A stretch of DNA of 64,000 nucleotides from Sessilibacter corallicola. GTDB lineage: Bacteria; Pseudomonadota; Gammaproteobacteria; Pseudomonadales; Cellvibrionaceae. Shown here one piece after another: positions 21,359 through 31,336 of this stretch; position 1 is the first letter of the stretch; each line of letters starts with the position of its first letter. A program made the position numbers and the translations under genes. The notes beneath the pieces were generated by a model. That model saw nothing but the letters and a program-made list of their open reading frames with translations. It was not told the origin of the DNA and searched no databases. The stretch spans positions 1,054,001 through 1,118,000 of the forward strand of contig NZ_JAJSLX010000001.1 of assembly GCF_021290925.1 (NCBI RefSeq). The letters are read 5' to 3'.

Positions 21359-22456
21359 CTACGAAATCTTATCCAATGCAATCGGCGTTGCAGAATCTGG
21401 GTCGTACCAAGTTTGGCTGCTGATCAACGGCATCAGATCGTCATTGATGAACGTGCCGAACGCCTGTGTTTCGGGGTATTTTTCACAGACCTCAATGACG
21501 TAACTTAGCACTCTGGTTAGATCGTGCAGATAAGCCGATTTGCCGTCGCGTAAAAAGAGCCGTGCGAAAATACCGAGCACTTTTATGTGCCGCTGTAGAC
21601 CCACTAAATCCAACCAACGAATAAATTGCTCATCGCTGACTTCACCGATGATTCCCGCATCTTGGGCAAGATTGCGATAGCTCAGCGCCCATGTGCGCAC
21701 CTGTTCTGGCTGCCAGCGCAGATAACAATCTTTGAGCAAGCTCACGACATCGTAGGTAACCGGGCCCCAAACGGCATCCTGAAAATCGATCACCGCCAAA
21801 GGCAAACCATCGCGGACAATCAAGTTGCGGCAATGGTAATCGCGATGCACCAACACCTGGGGCTGCGCCAGTGCATTCGCCACTAACACTGGGAATAGCT
21901 CATCGCGAATAGCAACCCATTTATCGAGTTCACTAAAACCGATCAATTTTGGCAAAAACCACTGCTCAAACAGCGCCATTTCTTCAATCAGCTTTTTCGG
22001 GCTGTAGCTGTCAATGGCTAGATTGTAGTCGCGGTTTTGCTGAATGCTGAGTAACGTCATCGCCGACTGAGCGTAGAGCGAATGCACGTCTTCGGGCTGG
22101 TTTTGGATGATATTGAACAGTAAATCGTCGCCAAAATCTTCGATCAATAACCAGCCTTTGTCGTTATCGATGGCAAGAATCTCGGGCGCGCTGACACCGC
22201 AGGCGTTTAGGCTGTGGCTGATGTCGGAAAAAATCGTGGTATTAGTGGTTGTCGGCGGAACGGCGGCGGCTAAAAAACTCAAATTAGCAACCTTCACTCG
22301 ATGGTATTGGCGAAAACCGGCGTCGCCAGAAAGCGGAGTTATTTCTAGGTTGGACAATGCTTGCGTTGTTAAGTCGTTTAACACGCTGAGGTTAGCAACG
22401 GCATTGTGCACCCAGCGTTCGAATTCGGGACCGATATTCGGTTGCGGTTCAGTCAT
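21359..22456 (-). CDS. amgK: Anomeric MurNAc/GlcNAc kinase
   Basis: Aminoglycoside-phosphotransferase-like kinase of 365 residues that phosphorylates C1 of recycled MurNAc (and GlcNAc), feeding MurU. The APH catalytic loop VLVHRDYHCRNLIV (Asp base, Asn) and the metal motif VIDFQDAVWGPVTYDVVSL are intact, and WLLIEDFGDDLL is the hinge region. Together with murU it forms the pathway linked to intrinsic fosfomycin tolerance in pseudomonads. It is divergent from lptD, as in Pseudomonas. Confidence 0.93.
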   Translation of the reverse strand: MTEPQPNIGPEFERWVHNAVANLSVLNDLTTQALSNLEITPLSGDAGFRQYHRVKVANLSFLAAAVPPTTTNTTIFSDISHSLNACGVSAPEILAIDNDKGWLLIEDFGDDLLFNIIQNQPEDVHSLYAQSAMTLLSIQQNRDYNLAIDSYSPKKLIEEMALFEQWFLPKLIGFSELDKWVAIRDELFPVLVANALAQPQVLVHRDYHCRNLIVRDGLPLAVIDFQDAVWGPVTYDVVSLLKDCYLRWQPEQVRTWALSYRNLAQDAGIIGEVSDEQFIRWLDLVGLQRHIKVLGIFARLFLRDGKSAYLHDLTRVLSYVIEVCEKYPETQAFGTFINDDLMPLISSQTWYDPDSATPIALDKIS

Positions 22457-22680
22457 AGCGGTTAATCTATTGTGTTTTTCTAGACTGTAACCTGCTTACT
22501 TTGGAAAGGCACTGGTTTTGTTATTCCCAAACCTGTTTTCTAGCAATTTTTTGTCAAGTTTTAGATCCAGTTATTCAATATTTGACACTTTTGCCACTTA
22601 TATCTCCACATCTCTTCTATTAGAGCCCTGCTTTCGCGTAGAATCTGCGCCTTCTTGATAACACAGTCACAGAATTACAC

Positions 22681-25263
22681 ATGCCGCTAAGACCACTTGA
22701 TGACGCCGTTTTACCTCCGCGAACATTCCAGCAATGGCGGCTGACTGAACTTATCCGATCGATTAACGCACGCCGCTTTGGTCGAATGCTGTTATCGGTT
22801 GCAGGCATTGGCTTTTCCGGTGCTTTGCTCGCCGAGAATACCCCTGAATCCCAAAACCCATCGAACGCCACCGTACCCGTGGAGTTTATTGATTGGGTGG
22901 AGCGCAACGCAGCCAACGAACAGCAATATCGCTTCAGTAATGATCACTGCGTGGGCCAGTATTTTCCGCCGGTAAGTACTGCGCAAACCTCAGATATTTC
23001 AAGCGCGCCCATTGAAGCCACCGCAGATCGCTCCGAAGTTTTGGATGGCAACATTTACTCGTTAACGGGAAATGTTGAAGCTAACCAAGGCAATCAGTCG
23101 ATTAACGCCGATCAGATTAGAATCAACCAAGCCACAGGCCAGGCCGATATTCAGGGCAACGTCACCTTTCGCGAACCCAGATTTCGGGTCTACGGCGACA
23201 GCGGTGAGGTCAATAATCTGAACAACACGGCGGAATTCAATGACGTAAATATTCTGCTGTACGAGACTCAAATCCGCTCCGACGCGAAACGCTTCAAACG
23301 CCACGGCGACGACAGCATCCATTTGAATCAAGCAGTTATTACCACCTGCCCGCCCGGCACAACGCCGTCTTGGTCGATTCAAGCTGAGTCGATTGATATT
23401 CGCGAAGAAAACCTGTGGGGCGTTGCGAGAAATCCGGTTTTTAAATTCAAAGGCGTACCGGTTTTTTATCTGCCGTTTATGACCTTCCCAACCAGCAACG
23501 ATCGCTTGTCGGGTTTCTTATTTCCAGCCGTAAGCTTCAGTGACAACGGCGGTCTCGATGTCAGCTTACCTTACTACTTCAATTTAGCACCGAATTACGA
23601 CCTAATTTTGAGTCCGCGCCACATCAATGATCGCGGCTCCATTTTAGAATCGCAATTGCGCCATCTTTCAAAACGATTTGAATCAGAGCTAAATCTGGCG
23701 TTTTTGGATGACGACCCTGGTGTCGATAACCGCGATACGGATTCACTGGTGGATGCCGGTGTTATCGAAGAAGGCGAAGACAACCCCTTCATCAATCGCG
23801 ACCGCTGGTTGATCGGACTCTACCAAGATGGCGGCGCCTCGGCCGGTCACAATACGCGTTGGTTCAGCTCCATAGACTTTACCCGAGTCAGCGACCAAAA
23901 CTATTTTCGTGACTTAAACAACACTGCTATTGAAGTCAGCTCAGAAACACATCTGCGCAGAAACGGTACATTGGGCTATCGATTTGATAACTGGACGACG
24001 ACGATTTCTGCCACCAGTTACCAAACCTTAGTGTTTGATATTGTTGAGCCCTACCAAGAGCTGCCCAAAATCAACGTGGACGGCAGTTATCAGTTCGACA
24101 ACTGGTTACTCGATGCCAAACATGAATTCGTCAGTTTTGAACACAGCGATGAATTTGATTTCCGTGATCGCAACTTGATCATCGGTGATCGCAGTCGCAT
24201 TGAGTACGATTTGCAGTGGCAAAACCAAGAAGTTTGGGGCTTTTTTACACCGGGAGTGCACCTAAAGCACTTGGCGTTTGAACTCGACGACGCCAACTTA
24301 TCCGACGGCGTAGAAACCTCACAAGACTACACCACCTTGCAGGGCAGCCTAGATACGGGTTTGTATTTCGAACGCGAAGGCTCCTTGTTTGGCAATAATT
24401 ATCTACAAACATTCGAGCCGCGACTGTTCTACTTCTACAGTGATTTTACCGATCAGAGCGACTTATTAAGAATCACTGACGACAATCAAAGTGTCGACTT
24501 TGATACCGCCGATTTAAGCTTTGATTACAACCAGCTCTTTCGCACCACCCGCTTTACCGGTGGCGACCGCTTGGACGACGATCACCGCTTATCCGTGGGC
24601 CTCACCACTCGCTTCGTCAACGATGCCTCGGGCCAAGAAGTCTTTCGCGCCAGTATCGGTCAGATCTATTACTTTGAAGATCGACGTGTTTTCTTAACTT
24701 CGGTTAATGAAGAAATCACCCCCAGTTCTGAAATTGCCGGTGAGTTTTCTGCCGCACTTTCTAATTCCTTTACCTGGAATGCCGATTTAATTTACGACGA
24801 AGAAGAACAAGAAGTCGGTGAAGGAAGAACGAATTTCCGCTATACCGATGATCACCGTTTGATTAATGTGGGCTTTAACTTTCGCAGACGAGCCGATCGC
24901 ATCGACGACTTTGGCCGCAACGTCGAAACGCACACTCGCCAGAGTGACATTTCGATGATTTTGCCAGTCACAGATAACGTCAATATCATTTTGCGCAACC
25001 TGCATGACTTTACATTCGATCGGGAACTGGACTCTTTCGGTGGCCTCGAATACAACAGTTGCTGCTACAAAGCACGATTTGTGTGGCGACGCTGGTTAGA
25101 CAGTGACCTTGCCGAGGTCATTGACGAAGAAGATTTGGATTTCAAACGCGGCTTTTTCTTCGACATTCAATTTAAAGGACTCGGCAGCGGACAAGGAAAA
25201 TTCCACAAATTGCTCTCTGAGGCCATTCCCGGCTTTAGCAGTCGAGAGCAACGTAATAACTGA
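22681..25263 (+). CDS. lptD: LPS-assembly protein LptD
   Basis: Essential outer-membrane beta-barrel that, with LptE, inserts LPS into the outer leaflet; 860 residues. An OstA/LptA-like beta-jellyroll (about 120-230) precedes the barrel domain, with PVFYLPFMTFPTSNDRLSGFLFP at the junction. Cys pairs are present (C98 region, ITTCPPG, and adjacent Cys in EYNSCCYKARF), as needed for the disulphide-linked LptD. The signal sequence (MLLSVAGIGFSGALLA) begins at residue 36. The ATG at 22681 would give a 35-residue N-region before it, so a start at that internal Met is possible. First gene of lptD-surA-pdxA-ksgA-apaG-apaH. Confidence 0.95.
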   Translation: MPLRPLDDAVLPPRTFQQWRLTELIRSINARRFGRMLLSVAGIGFSGALLAENTPESQNPSNATVPVEFIDWVERNAANEQQYRFSNDHCVGQYFPPVSTAQTSDISSAPIEATADRSEVLDGNIYSLTGNVEANQGNQSINADQIRINQATGQADIQGNVTFREPRFRVYGDSGEVNNLNNTAEFNDVNILLYETQIRSDAKRFKRHGDDSIHLNQAVITTCPPGTTPSWSIQAESIDIREENLWGVARNPVFKFKGVPVFYLPFMTFPTSNDRLSGFLFPAVSFSDNGGLDVSLPYYFNLAPNYDLILSPRHINDRGSILESQLRHLSKRFESELNLAFLDDDPGVDNRDTDSLVDAGVIEEGEDNPFINRDRWLIGLYQDGGASAGHNTRWFSSIDFTRVSDQNYFRDLNNTAIEVSSETHLRRNGTLGYRFDNWTTTISATSYQTLVFDIVEPYQELPKINVDGSYQFDNWLLDAKHEFVSFEHSDEFDFRDRNLIIGDRSRIEYDLQWQNQEVWGFFTPGVHLKHLAFELDDANLSDGVETSQDYTTLQGSLDTGLYFEREGSLFGNNYLQTFEPRLFYFYSDFTDQSDLLRITDDNQSVDFDTADLSFDYNQLFRTTRFTGGDRLDDDHRLSVGLTTRFVNDASGQEVFRASIGQIYYFEDRRVFLTSVNEEITPSSEIAGEFSAALSNSFTWNADLIYDEEEQEVGEGRTNFRYTDDHRLINVGFNFRRRADRIDDFGRNVETHTRQSDISMILPVTDNVNIILRNLHDFTFDRELDSFGGLEYNSCCYKARFVWRRWLDSDLAEVIDEEDLDFKRGFFFDIQFKGLGSGQGKFHKLLSEAIPGFSSREQRNN

Positions 25264-25311
25264 CCGTCCAGAGCAACAACGACAGATTGACACTTAGGTA
25301 TACAAATTATT

Positions 25312-26661
25312 ATGAAGCAGCTGGGTTTAATTAGATTCTTCAAGCGCGGTCAATCGCCACTGCGTAAAAGTATGGGCGCGTTAGGGTTAGCTGGGCTTTG
25401 CCTGTGCGCTCAATTGAGCAACGCAAAAACAGAAAATCTTGATCGAGTGATTGCCGTTGTTGACGAAGATGTCGTACTCGAAAGTGAGTTAAATCACCAG
25501 CTCAACCAAGTCAAAAAGCAAATTCGTCAACGCGGCGAATTGCCGCCAGAAGACGTTTTACTCAATCAAGTGTTGGAACACTTGGTGGTCAAGCGTTTGC
25601 AATTGGCGCTGGGTGCACGCATGGGCATTCAAATCACCGAAGAAGAAATCGAACGCACTCTTACCCGATTACACAGCTCAAATAATTTAACCCGTGAGCA
25701 GTTTATCGAGACGCTCTCCCAAGACGGTATCAGCGTGCCAACCATGCGCAAGCAACTGCGCGACGAAATTATGGTGCAGCGCGTACAGCAAGCGCGTGTG
25801 AATTTCCGAATTCAAATCACCGAGCAAGAAATCGATAACTTCCTGAGTTCAGAAGAAGGTAAGTTCTGGCTCTCACCTGAGTACGAGTTAGGCCACATTT
25901 TACTGTCGTTCTCCAGCAACGGCAGAGGCGAAGACCTAACCAATACACAAGCAAAAGCCGACGCGATCTATGAACAGCTGTCACAGGGTAGCGATTTTAG
26001 AAGTTTAGCCATCGCTCACTCTGGCGGCCAAAAAGCCCTTCAAGGCGGCGATTTGGGTTGGCGTCGTGGCGTTGAACTGCCAGAAATTTTTGCCAGCGAA
26101 CTCAAAGACATGAAAGCCGGAGACCTGAGCAAACCCTTCAAAAGTGGTGCTGGCTTCCACATTTTGAAAGTGTATAACCGCAAAGGCGCAGAAGAGACCG
26201 TCATCGAGCAATCGAAAGTTCGCCACATTCTGCTGAAACCCTCAGAAATTCTCACCGACGACGAAGCATACGAACAGTTGTTGGAAATTCGCAATCAAGC
26301 ACTGGAAGGCGAAGTCAGCTTTGAAGAACTGGCAAAAGAACATTCCGAAGACATCGGCTCCATGCTTGCCGGTGGTGATCTCGGTTGGTCATTACCCGGA
26401 AAATTTGTTCCGGAATTCGAGCAAACACTGAACAACACAGACATCGGCGCCATTAGCTTGCCATTCAGAAGTCAGTTTGGCTGGCACATCTTAAAAATTG
26501 ATGACCGCCGCGATGAGAACATGACTGAAACAGTCGTGAGAAATCGCGCTGAAAATCTGTTGCGCAGTCGCCGATTCAACGAAGAGTTGGAAATTTGGTT
26601 GCAGGAATTGCGCAGCCAAGCCTACGTTGAAACTCGTATTCCTGACTTGGAACAACCCTAA
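25312..26661 (+). CDS. surA: Periplasmic chaperone / peptidyl-prolyl isomerase SurA
   Basis: 449 residues with a signal peptide (core ALGLAGLCLCAQLSNA). The N-terminal chaperone domain follows (DRVIAVVDEDVVLESEL). Then come two parvulin (PpiC) domains at about 190-290 and 300-400, each with the GGDLGW core and GWHILK/GFHILK end. SurA escorts outer-membrane proteins, including LptD encoded just upstream, to the BAM complex. The 48-nt gap after lptD suggests one transcript. Confidence 0.96.
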   Translation: MKQLGLIRFFKRGQSPLRKSMGALGLAGLCLCAQLSNAKTENLDRVIAVVDEDVVLESELNHQLNQVKKQIRQRGELPPEDVLLNQVLEHLVVKRLQLALGARMGIQITEEEIERTLTRLHSSNNLTREQFIETLSQDGISVPTMRKQLRDEIMVQRVQQARVNFRIQITEQEIDNFLSSEEGKFWLSPEYELGHILLSFSSNGRGEDLTNTQAKADAIYEQLSQGSDFRSLAIAHSGGQKALQGGDLGWRRGVELPEIFASELKDMKAGDLSKPFKSGAGFHILKVYNRKGAEETVIEQSKVRHILLKPSEILTDDEAYEQLLEIRNQALEGEVSFEELAKEHSEDIGSMLAGGDLGWSLPGKFVPEFEQTLNNTDIGAISLPFRSQFGWHILKIDDRRDENMTETVVRNRAENLLRSRRFNEELEIWLQELRSQAYVETRIPDLEQP

Positions 26662-26670
26662 GGTAATTCT

Positions 26671-27660
26671 GTGGCAAATCGGATTCCAGTCATTGCGGTA
26701 ACACCTGGAGAGCCTGCAGGCATTGGCCCTGACGTTGTTATTAAACTGTGTCAGCAAGCCTTATCCACCCAGGTTGTTGCCATCGCAGACCCAACTTTGC
26801 TCGCCAATCGAGCAGCCAGATTGGGTTTGCCGTTGGAACTCAAGGAATACGACGCAACCATCAACCGAACCAACAACGCCCAAGAATTATTTTATGTTCC
26901 GGTTTCCTTAGCAGCGAAAGTTGAGGTTGGAAAGCTCAATCCTGCCAATGGCCGTTACATTCTCAACACCCTAGATATTGCCATCGACGGATGCATGTCT
27001 AAACGATTCGACGCGATGGTTACCGCACCCGTGCACAAAGGCGTTATTAATGACGCCGGAGTCCCGTTCAGCGGTCACACCGAATACCTCGCTGAACGTT
27101 CGAATACCGAAAAAGTGGTTATGATGTTGGCAACCGAAGGCTTAAGAGTGGCCCTCGTGACAACGCATTTGCCCTTAGCACAGGTACCCGCTGCGATTAC
27201 ACCTCACACACTTGAGCAGGTCATCAAAATCCTGCACAAAGATTTGCACGATCGCTTTGGTGTTGAACAACCACTGATTAAAGTCTGTGGCTTAAATCCC
27301 CACGCGGGCGAAAGCGGCCATATGGGGCGGGAAGAAATCGACGTCATTACGCCCACACTGAACCGATTGAATGCAAGCGGTTTCACTCTTGAAGGCCCGC
27401 TACCGGCCGATACTGTCTTTACGCCCAAGCATATGGCAAACGCTGATACCATTTTAGCGATGTATCACGACCAGGGTTTACCCGTACTAAAATACAAAGG
27501 TTTCCACAACGCCGTAAACATTACCTTGGGCTTGCCTTTTATACGCACTTCGGTCGATCACGGTACGGCACTCGATATTGCAGGCACTGGTGCAGCAGAT
27601 CACCACAGTCTCGCCTATGCTCTAAATCAAGCGGTTTTAATGTGTAAAAATACCGTTTAA
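26671..27660 (+). CDS. pdxA: 4-hydroxythreonine-4-phosphate dehydrogenase
   Basis: NAD- and metal-dependent enzyme of DXP-dependent vitamin B6 synthesis, 329 residues. Landmarks are [14 protein letters not shown], the metal-binding His in [27 protein letters not shown], and [12 protein letters not shown]. It starts with GTG at 26671, 9 nt after the surA stop, with AAGGTAAT as ribosome site. It is co-transcribed in the lptD cluster. Confidence 0.96.
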   Translation: MANRIPVIAVTPGEPAGIGPDVVIKLCQQALSTQVVAIADPTLLANRAARLGLPLELKEYDATINRTNNAQELFYVPVSLAAKVEVGKLNPANGRYILNTLDIAIDGCMSKRFDAMVTAPVHKGVINDAGVPFSGHTEYLAERSNTEKVVMMLATEGLRVALVTTHLPLAQVPAAITPHTLEQVIKILHKDLHDRFGVEQPLIKVCGLNPHAGESGHMGREEIDVITPTLNRLNASGFTLEGPLPADTVFTPKHMANADTILAMYHDQGLPVLKYKGFHNAVNITLGLPFIRTSVDHGTALDIAGTGAADHHSLAYALNQAVLMCKNTV

Positions 27661-27700
27661 ACCGCTTATTCACTCATTACTTATTGAAAGAACACCCAAC

Positions 27701-28513
27701 TTGTCAAAGCAACAATTTCAGCACACTGCACGTAAACGCTTCGGTCAAAACTTCTTGCACGATCTCGGTATTATCTCGCGGATTGTAGCCAGCATTAATC
27801 CCCAACCTGAGGACAACCTGGTTGAAATTGGCCCAGGTAAAGGTGCAATCACCGAGCTACTTCTGGCCGAATGCCCGCGATTACACGTCGTCGAATTGGA
27901 CCGAGATTTAGTGCCATTTTTGTTGGCAAGTTTTTCAACCTTCCCAGAATTTCATCTGCATCAGGCCGATGCCTTAAAGTTTGATTTCTCAGCTCTGGCA
28001 TCACCAGAAAAGCCGTTGCGAGTTGTCGGCAACTTGCCTTACAACATTTCAACGCCGCTGATTTTTCACTTATTGAAACTCGGCAGCCAAATTAAAGACA
28101 TGCACTTTATGCTGCAAAAAGAAGTGGTAGAACGCATGTCGGCAACGCCGGGTACTAAAGAATACGGAAAACTGAGTGTGATGACTCAGTATCATTGCCA
28201 GGTCGAGCAATTATTTAACGTGCCGCCAGAGTGCTTTGTTCCCCGACCTAAGGTAGAATCGGCAATTATTCGATTGCAACCATACAGTCGTCCTCCGCTT
28301 GAAGCTTTGAACGTCAAAACGCTTGAGCAAATCGTTAACAGCGCTTTTCAGCAACGTCGAAAAACTTTACGCAATGCACTCAAACAATGGTGCACCGACA
28401 AAGACTTAGAAACTTTGGGAATTGATTCTTCCGCTCGAGCTGAGAATATTTCAATCGAAGGTTTTGTAAAAATTGCAAACCACTGTTCAAACGGTGATTC
28501 GCCAGCACGTTAA
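27701..28513 (+). CDS. ksgA: 16S rRNA dimethyladenosine transferase
   Basis: SAM-dependent methyltransferase (270 residues) that dimethylates two adjacent adenosines near the 3' end of 16S rRNA as a late quality-control step of 30S assembly. RKRFGQNFLHD opens the conserved part, VEIGPGKGAITE binds SAM, and NLPYNIS is the catalytic motif IV. FQQRRKTLRNALK is the C-terminal RNA-binding region. It starts with TTG at 27701, with TTGAAAGAA 6-10 nt before it. There is no in-frame ATG before the conserved region. Confidence 0.95.
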   Translation: MSKQQFQHTARKRFGQNFLHDLGIISRIVASINPQPEDNLVEIGPGKGAITELLLAECPRLHVVELDRDLVPFLLASFSTFPEFHLHQADALKFDFSALASPEKPLRVVGNLPYNISTPLIFHLLKLGSQIKDMHFMLQKEVVERMSATPGTKEYGKLSVMTQYHCQVEQLFNVPPECFVPRPKVESAIIRLQPYSRPPLEALNVKTLEQIVNSAFQQRRKTLRNALKQWCTDKDLETLGIDSSARAENISIEGFVKIANHCSNGDSPAR

Positions 28514-28555
28514 ATACTTAAACGACTGATGCTTTAAAGGCCATTGTTTCCAAAA

Positions 28556-28582
28556 CCATCGTGTTGTTATCGCACACGATGG
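28556..28582 (+). terminator. Hairpin between ksgA and apaG
   Basis: CCATCGTG / CACGATGG stem with an 11-nt loop in the 133-nt gap. It lacks a T-run and is followed by apaG on the same strand, so it may attenuate or stabilise rather than end the transcript. Confidence 0.35.
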
Positions 28583-28646
28583 CGCACTGGCAAGCGTCAA
28601 TGCGCAACACGCTGAATGACCCTAATTTATCGAGATTCGCTTACCC

Positions 28647-29021
28647 ATGTCAGACATACCTATTCAAGTGAGCGTCAAAACCCACTATATTCCAGAGCAA
28701 TCTGACCCAACAGATCAGCGTTTTGTCTACGCTTACACGATTACTATTCGCAATCAAAGCGCAGACCCGGCCCAATTGATCAGCCGCCACTGGTTAATTA
28801 CCAATGGCGATGACTCCACACAGGAAGTCCGTGGCGAAGGTGTTGTCGGCGAACAGCCCCATCTTGCGCCAGGAGAAGAGTATACTTACACCAGCGGTGT
28901 GGTTCTGGAAACGGAATTTGGCACCATGGAAGGCAGCTATCAAATGCGAACTGCCAACGGAGATATGTTTGACGCCCCTGTTCCTGCATTCGCATTGGTC
29001 CCACCCCACGCCCTACACTAA
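28647..29021 (+). CDS. apaG: ApaG / DUF525 protein
   Basis: 124-residue immunoglobulin-fold cytosolic protein. IPIQVSVKTHYIPEQSDPTDQRFVYAYTI is close to the family consensus (shown here in part), with SRHWLITN, VVGEQPHLAPGE and FGTMEGSYQM following. Its biochemical role is unsettled; loss affects Co2+ tolerance and ApaH-linked traits in enterics. It lies directly before apaH (24 nt), the classic ksgA-apaG-apaH order. Confidence 0.95.
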   Translation: MSDIPIQVSVKTHYIPEQSDPTDQRFVYAYTITIRNQSADPAQLISRHWLITNGDDSTQEVRGEGVVGEQPHLAPGEEYTYTSGVVLETEFGTMEGSYQMRTANGDMFDAPVPAFALVPPHALH

Positions 29022-29045
29022 ATTTTTTTGATTGATCGTTAGTCT

Positions 29046-29870
29046 ATGCCTACCTATGCTGTCGGCGACCTTCAAGGTTGCCTAGATCCACTCCTCTCTT
29101 TATTAAAAGAAGTTAACTTTTGCCCTGAAAAAGACAAACTTTGGCTGGTCGGTGACCTCGTCAATCGAGGCCCACAATCCCTTGAAACACTCCGCTATCT
29201 CTACAGTATTCGCCATTGCGTAACTTCGGTATTGGGGAATCACGACCTGCATTTGATTGCCATCTATTACGGCAAGAAGAAACACTCCAACAGCGACACG
29301 CTCATGGAAATCATCGAAGCTGATGACGCCCAAGAGTTGATTAACTGGATGCGCTCCATGCCATTGTTTTACTGGGACGAATCGTTCCAGTGCGGGTTGG
29401 TTCACGCCGGATTACATCCAAACTGGTCTTTGCAAGAAGCGCTTTCTTACAGCCAAGAAGTGGAAAAAGTTATCCAAAGTGATATCGCCATTGAAGAGTT
29501 CTTGAACAATATGTACGGGAACTCACCGGACCAATGGCACTCGGATCTCGGCGGGTATACACGTTTGCGAGTAATTACTAACTATTTTACGAGAATGCGT
29601 TTTTGCAATGCCAACGGTAAATTACAACTCGCCGACAAGGGCGATCCTGATCACGGACCGGAAGGCTATGAACCCTGGTTCACGCATTATTTAGCCAACC
29701 CAAACAGCGTCAAATTGATCTTTGGTCACTGGGCAGCACTGGAAGGAAAAACAGGAAGTCATAAAGTTGTTGGCCTAGACACCGGTTGTGTCTGGGGCCA
29801 AGAAATGACCATGTATCGCCTAGAGGACGGCGCAACCTTTACTTGCAGTTGCGCCAATTTAGGAAACTGA
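29046..29870 (+). CDS. apaH: Bis(5'-nucleosyl)-tetraphosphatase, symmetrical
   Basis: Metallophosphatase of 274 residues that splits Ap4A into two ADP and removes Np4-caps from RNA. The phosphoesterase motifs are intact: GDLQGCLDPL, GDLVNRGPQSLE, LGNHDLH, and GLVHAGLHPNW with its His ligands. FGHWAALEG lies near the end. It is the last gene of the lptD cluster and convergent with galE. Confidence 0.96.
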   Translation: MPTYAVGDLQGCLDPLLSLLKEVNFCPEKDKLWLVGDLVNRGPQSLETLRYLYSIRHCVTSVLGNHDLHLIAIYYGKKKHSNSDTLMEIIEADDAQELINWMRSMPLFYWDESFQCGLVHAGLHPNWSLQEALSYSQEVEKVIQSDIAIEEFLNNMYGNSPDQWHSDLGGYTRLRVITNYFTRMRFCNANGKLQLADKGDPDHGPEGYEPWFTHYLANPNSVKLIFGHWAALEGKTGSHKVVGLDTGCVWGQEMTMYRLEDGATFTCSCANLGN

Positions 29871-29890
29871 GTGTTTGTTGGTTTCGATAT

Positions 29891-30916
29891 TTACTCCGAA
29901 GGGAAACCTTCGGGGTTGCTCGATTGCCAGCGCCAGGTGTCGGCCACCATCGCATCGATATCCAATTCGACTTCCCAACCCAGCTCTGTTTTTGCTTTTG
30001 TCGCGTCGGCATAGAATTCAGCGAGATCACCTTCGCGTCTTGGCAAAATTTTATAAGGAATGGGTTTTCCACAGGCTTGTTCGTAAGCCTTTACTACTTC
30101 CAATACGCTGATACCACGCCCAGCACCCAAATTAAAGGCATCCCAACCCGGAGAAGCTGTTAATAACTTTTTCAGCGCGGCAACGTGACCTTTGGCCAAA
30201 TCCACCACGTGAATATAATCGCGAACGCCTGTTCCATCTCGGGTTGGATAATCGTCGCCAAAAACCCCTAAAAATTCGCGTTTACCGACACTCACTTGAG
30301 CGACGTAAGGCAATAAATTATTGGGGATTCCATTGGGGTCTTCACCAATCATTCCACTTGGGTGTGCACCAATGGGATTAAAATATCGAAGCAGAGAAAC
30401 GCACCAGCTTGAATCCGGTTTTGCAGTTGCATCTTTTAAAATTTCTTCGACCATTAATTTGGTACGACCGTAAACATTACTCGCCGCAGTCGGTAAAGTT
30501 TCAACGTATGGAATTGGTGCTTTTTCACCGTAAACCGTTGCCGAAGAGCTAAAGACAATTTTAGTACACTGATACTCTTCCATGACTTCACACAAAGCCA
30601 CGGTGCCGGCGACGTTATTGTCATAATAAGCCAGTGGTTTTTCTGCGGATTCTCCCACCGCTTTAAGACCGGCAAAATGGATCACAGCGTCGATAGAATA
30701 TTTTGCGAATATTTTACTAACTTGTTGTTTATCGCGGATATCTGCTTGTTCAAATAAAACCGATTTTCCCGAAATTTGCTCCACTCGTCGCAAAGATTCC
30801 CGCTTACTGTTTGCTAGGTTATCAATAATAATTAATTCAAAACCTGCGCTTAATAACTCAATACAAGTATGACTGCCAATGTATCCAGCCCCACCTGTAA
30901 CCAAAATTAATCCCAT
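29891..30916 (-). CDS. galE: UDP-glucose 4-epimerase
   Basis: NAD-dependent extended SDR enzyme interconverting UDP-glucose and UDP-galactose for surface polysaccharides; 341 residues. It has the Rossmann TGGAGYIGSH (about 7-16), the catalytic Ser in FSSSATVYG, and YGRTK with Tyr149 and Lys153. The start is the ATG at 30916 with GGAAAG 4-5 nt upstream, rather than the TTG four codons earlier. It stands alone, not in a gal operon. Confidence 0.94.
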   Translation of the reverse strand: MGLILVTGGAGYIGSHTCIELLSAGFELIIIDNLANSKRESLRRVEQISGKSVLFEQADIRDKQQVSKIFAKYSIDAVIHFAGLKAVGESAEKPLAYYDNNVAGTVALCEVMEEYQCTKIVFSSSATVYGEKAPIPYVETLPTAASNVYGRTKLMVEEILKDATAKPDSSWCVSLLRYFNPIGAHPSGMIGEDPNGIPNNLLPYVAQVSVGKREFLGVFGDDYPTRDGTGVRDYIHVVDLAKGHVAALKKLLTASPGWDAFNLGAGRGISVLEVVKAYEQACGKPIPYKILPRREGDLAEFYADATKAKTELGWEVELDIDAMVADTWRWQSSNPEGFPSE

Positions 30917-31336
30917 CGTTCTTTCCAATTCCTTACTGACATTTTTGTCGTATAAAAAAAATTTGGCTTGTATTTTCCTGGCGTATCATCAAATAATAAC
31001 TGCAACAGGATTTTGATTACAGCCCGGTCTTTGACGACGGCATTAATATCAAGAAAAATTCCTTAAAAGTGTGACTCGCCAAAAAATTGGCTGTGAACTT
31101 TATTGAATGATAGGAATCGATTTTTTTGATATTTGGTTATGCATTGGGGGATAACCACGACGAATAATTAGCCAAAGCAACGGCGACAACATTTAATGGT
31201 ACTGCGTACCTATCAATATACAATCTGTTAGCTATATTTATATTAACTAACTTAAGTATTTAGCACGCACTCGCCCTACCAGTCATTTATGACCAGTTGC
31301 CCGCCGCGCTCAATAATACGCAAGAGGATGCACTCG
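30917..31336. other. 420-bp divergent control region galE / prkA
   Basis: No gene or RNA was recognised. It must hold the promoters for galE (minus) and the prkA module (plus). Two A/T-rich -10-like stretches lie near 31215-31255, but no confident promoter can be called. Confidence 0.4.
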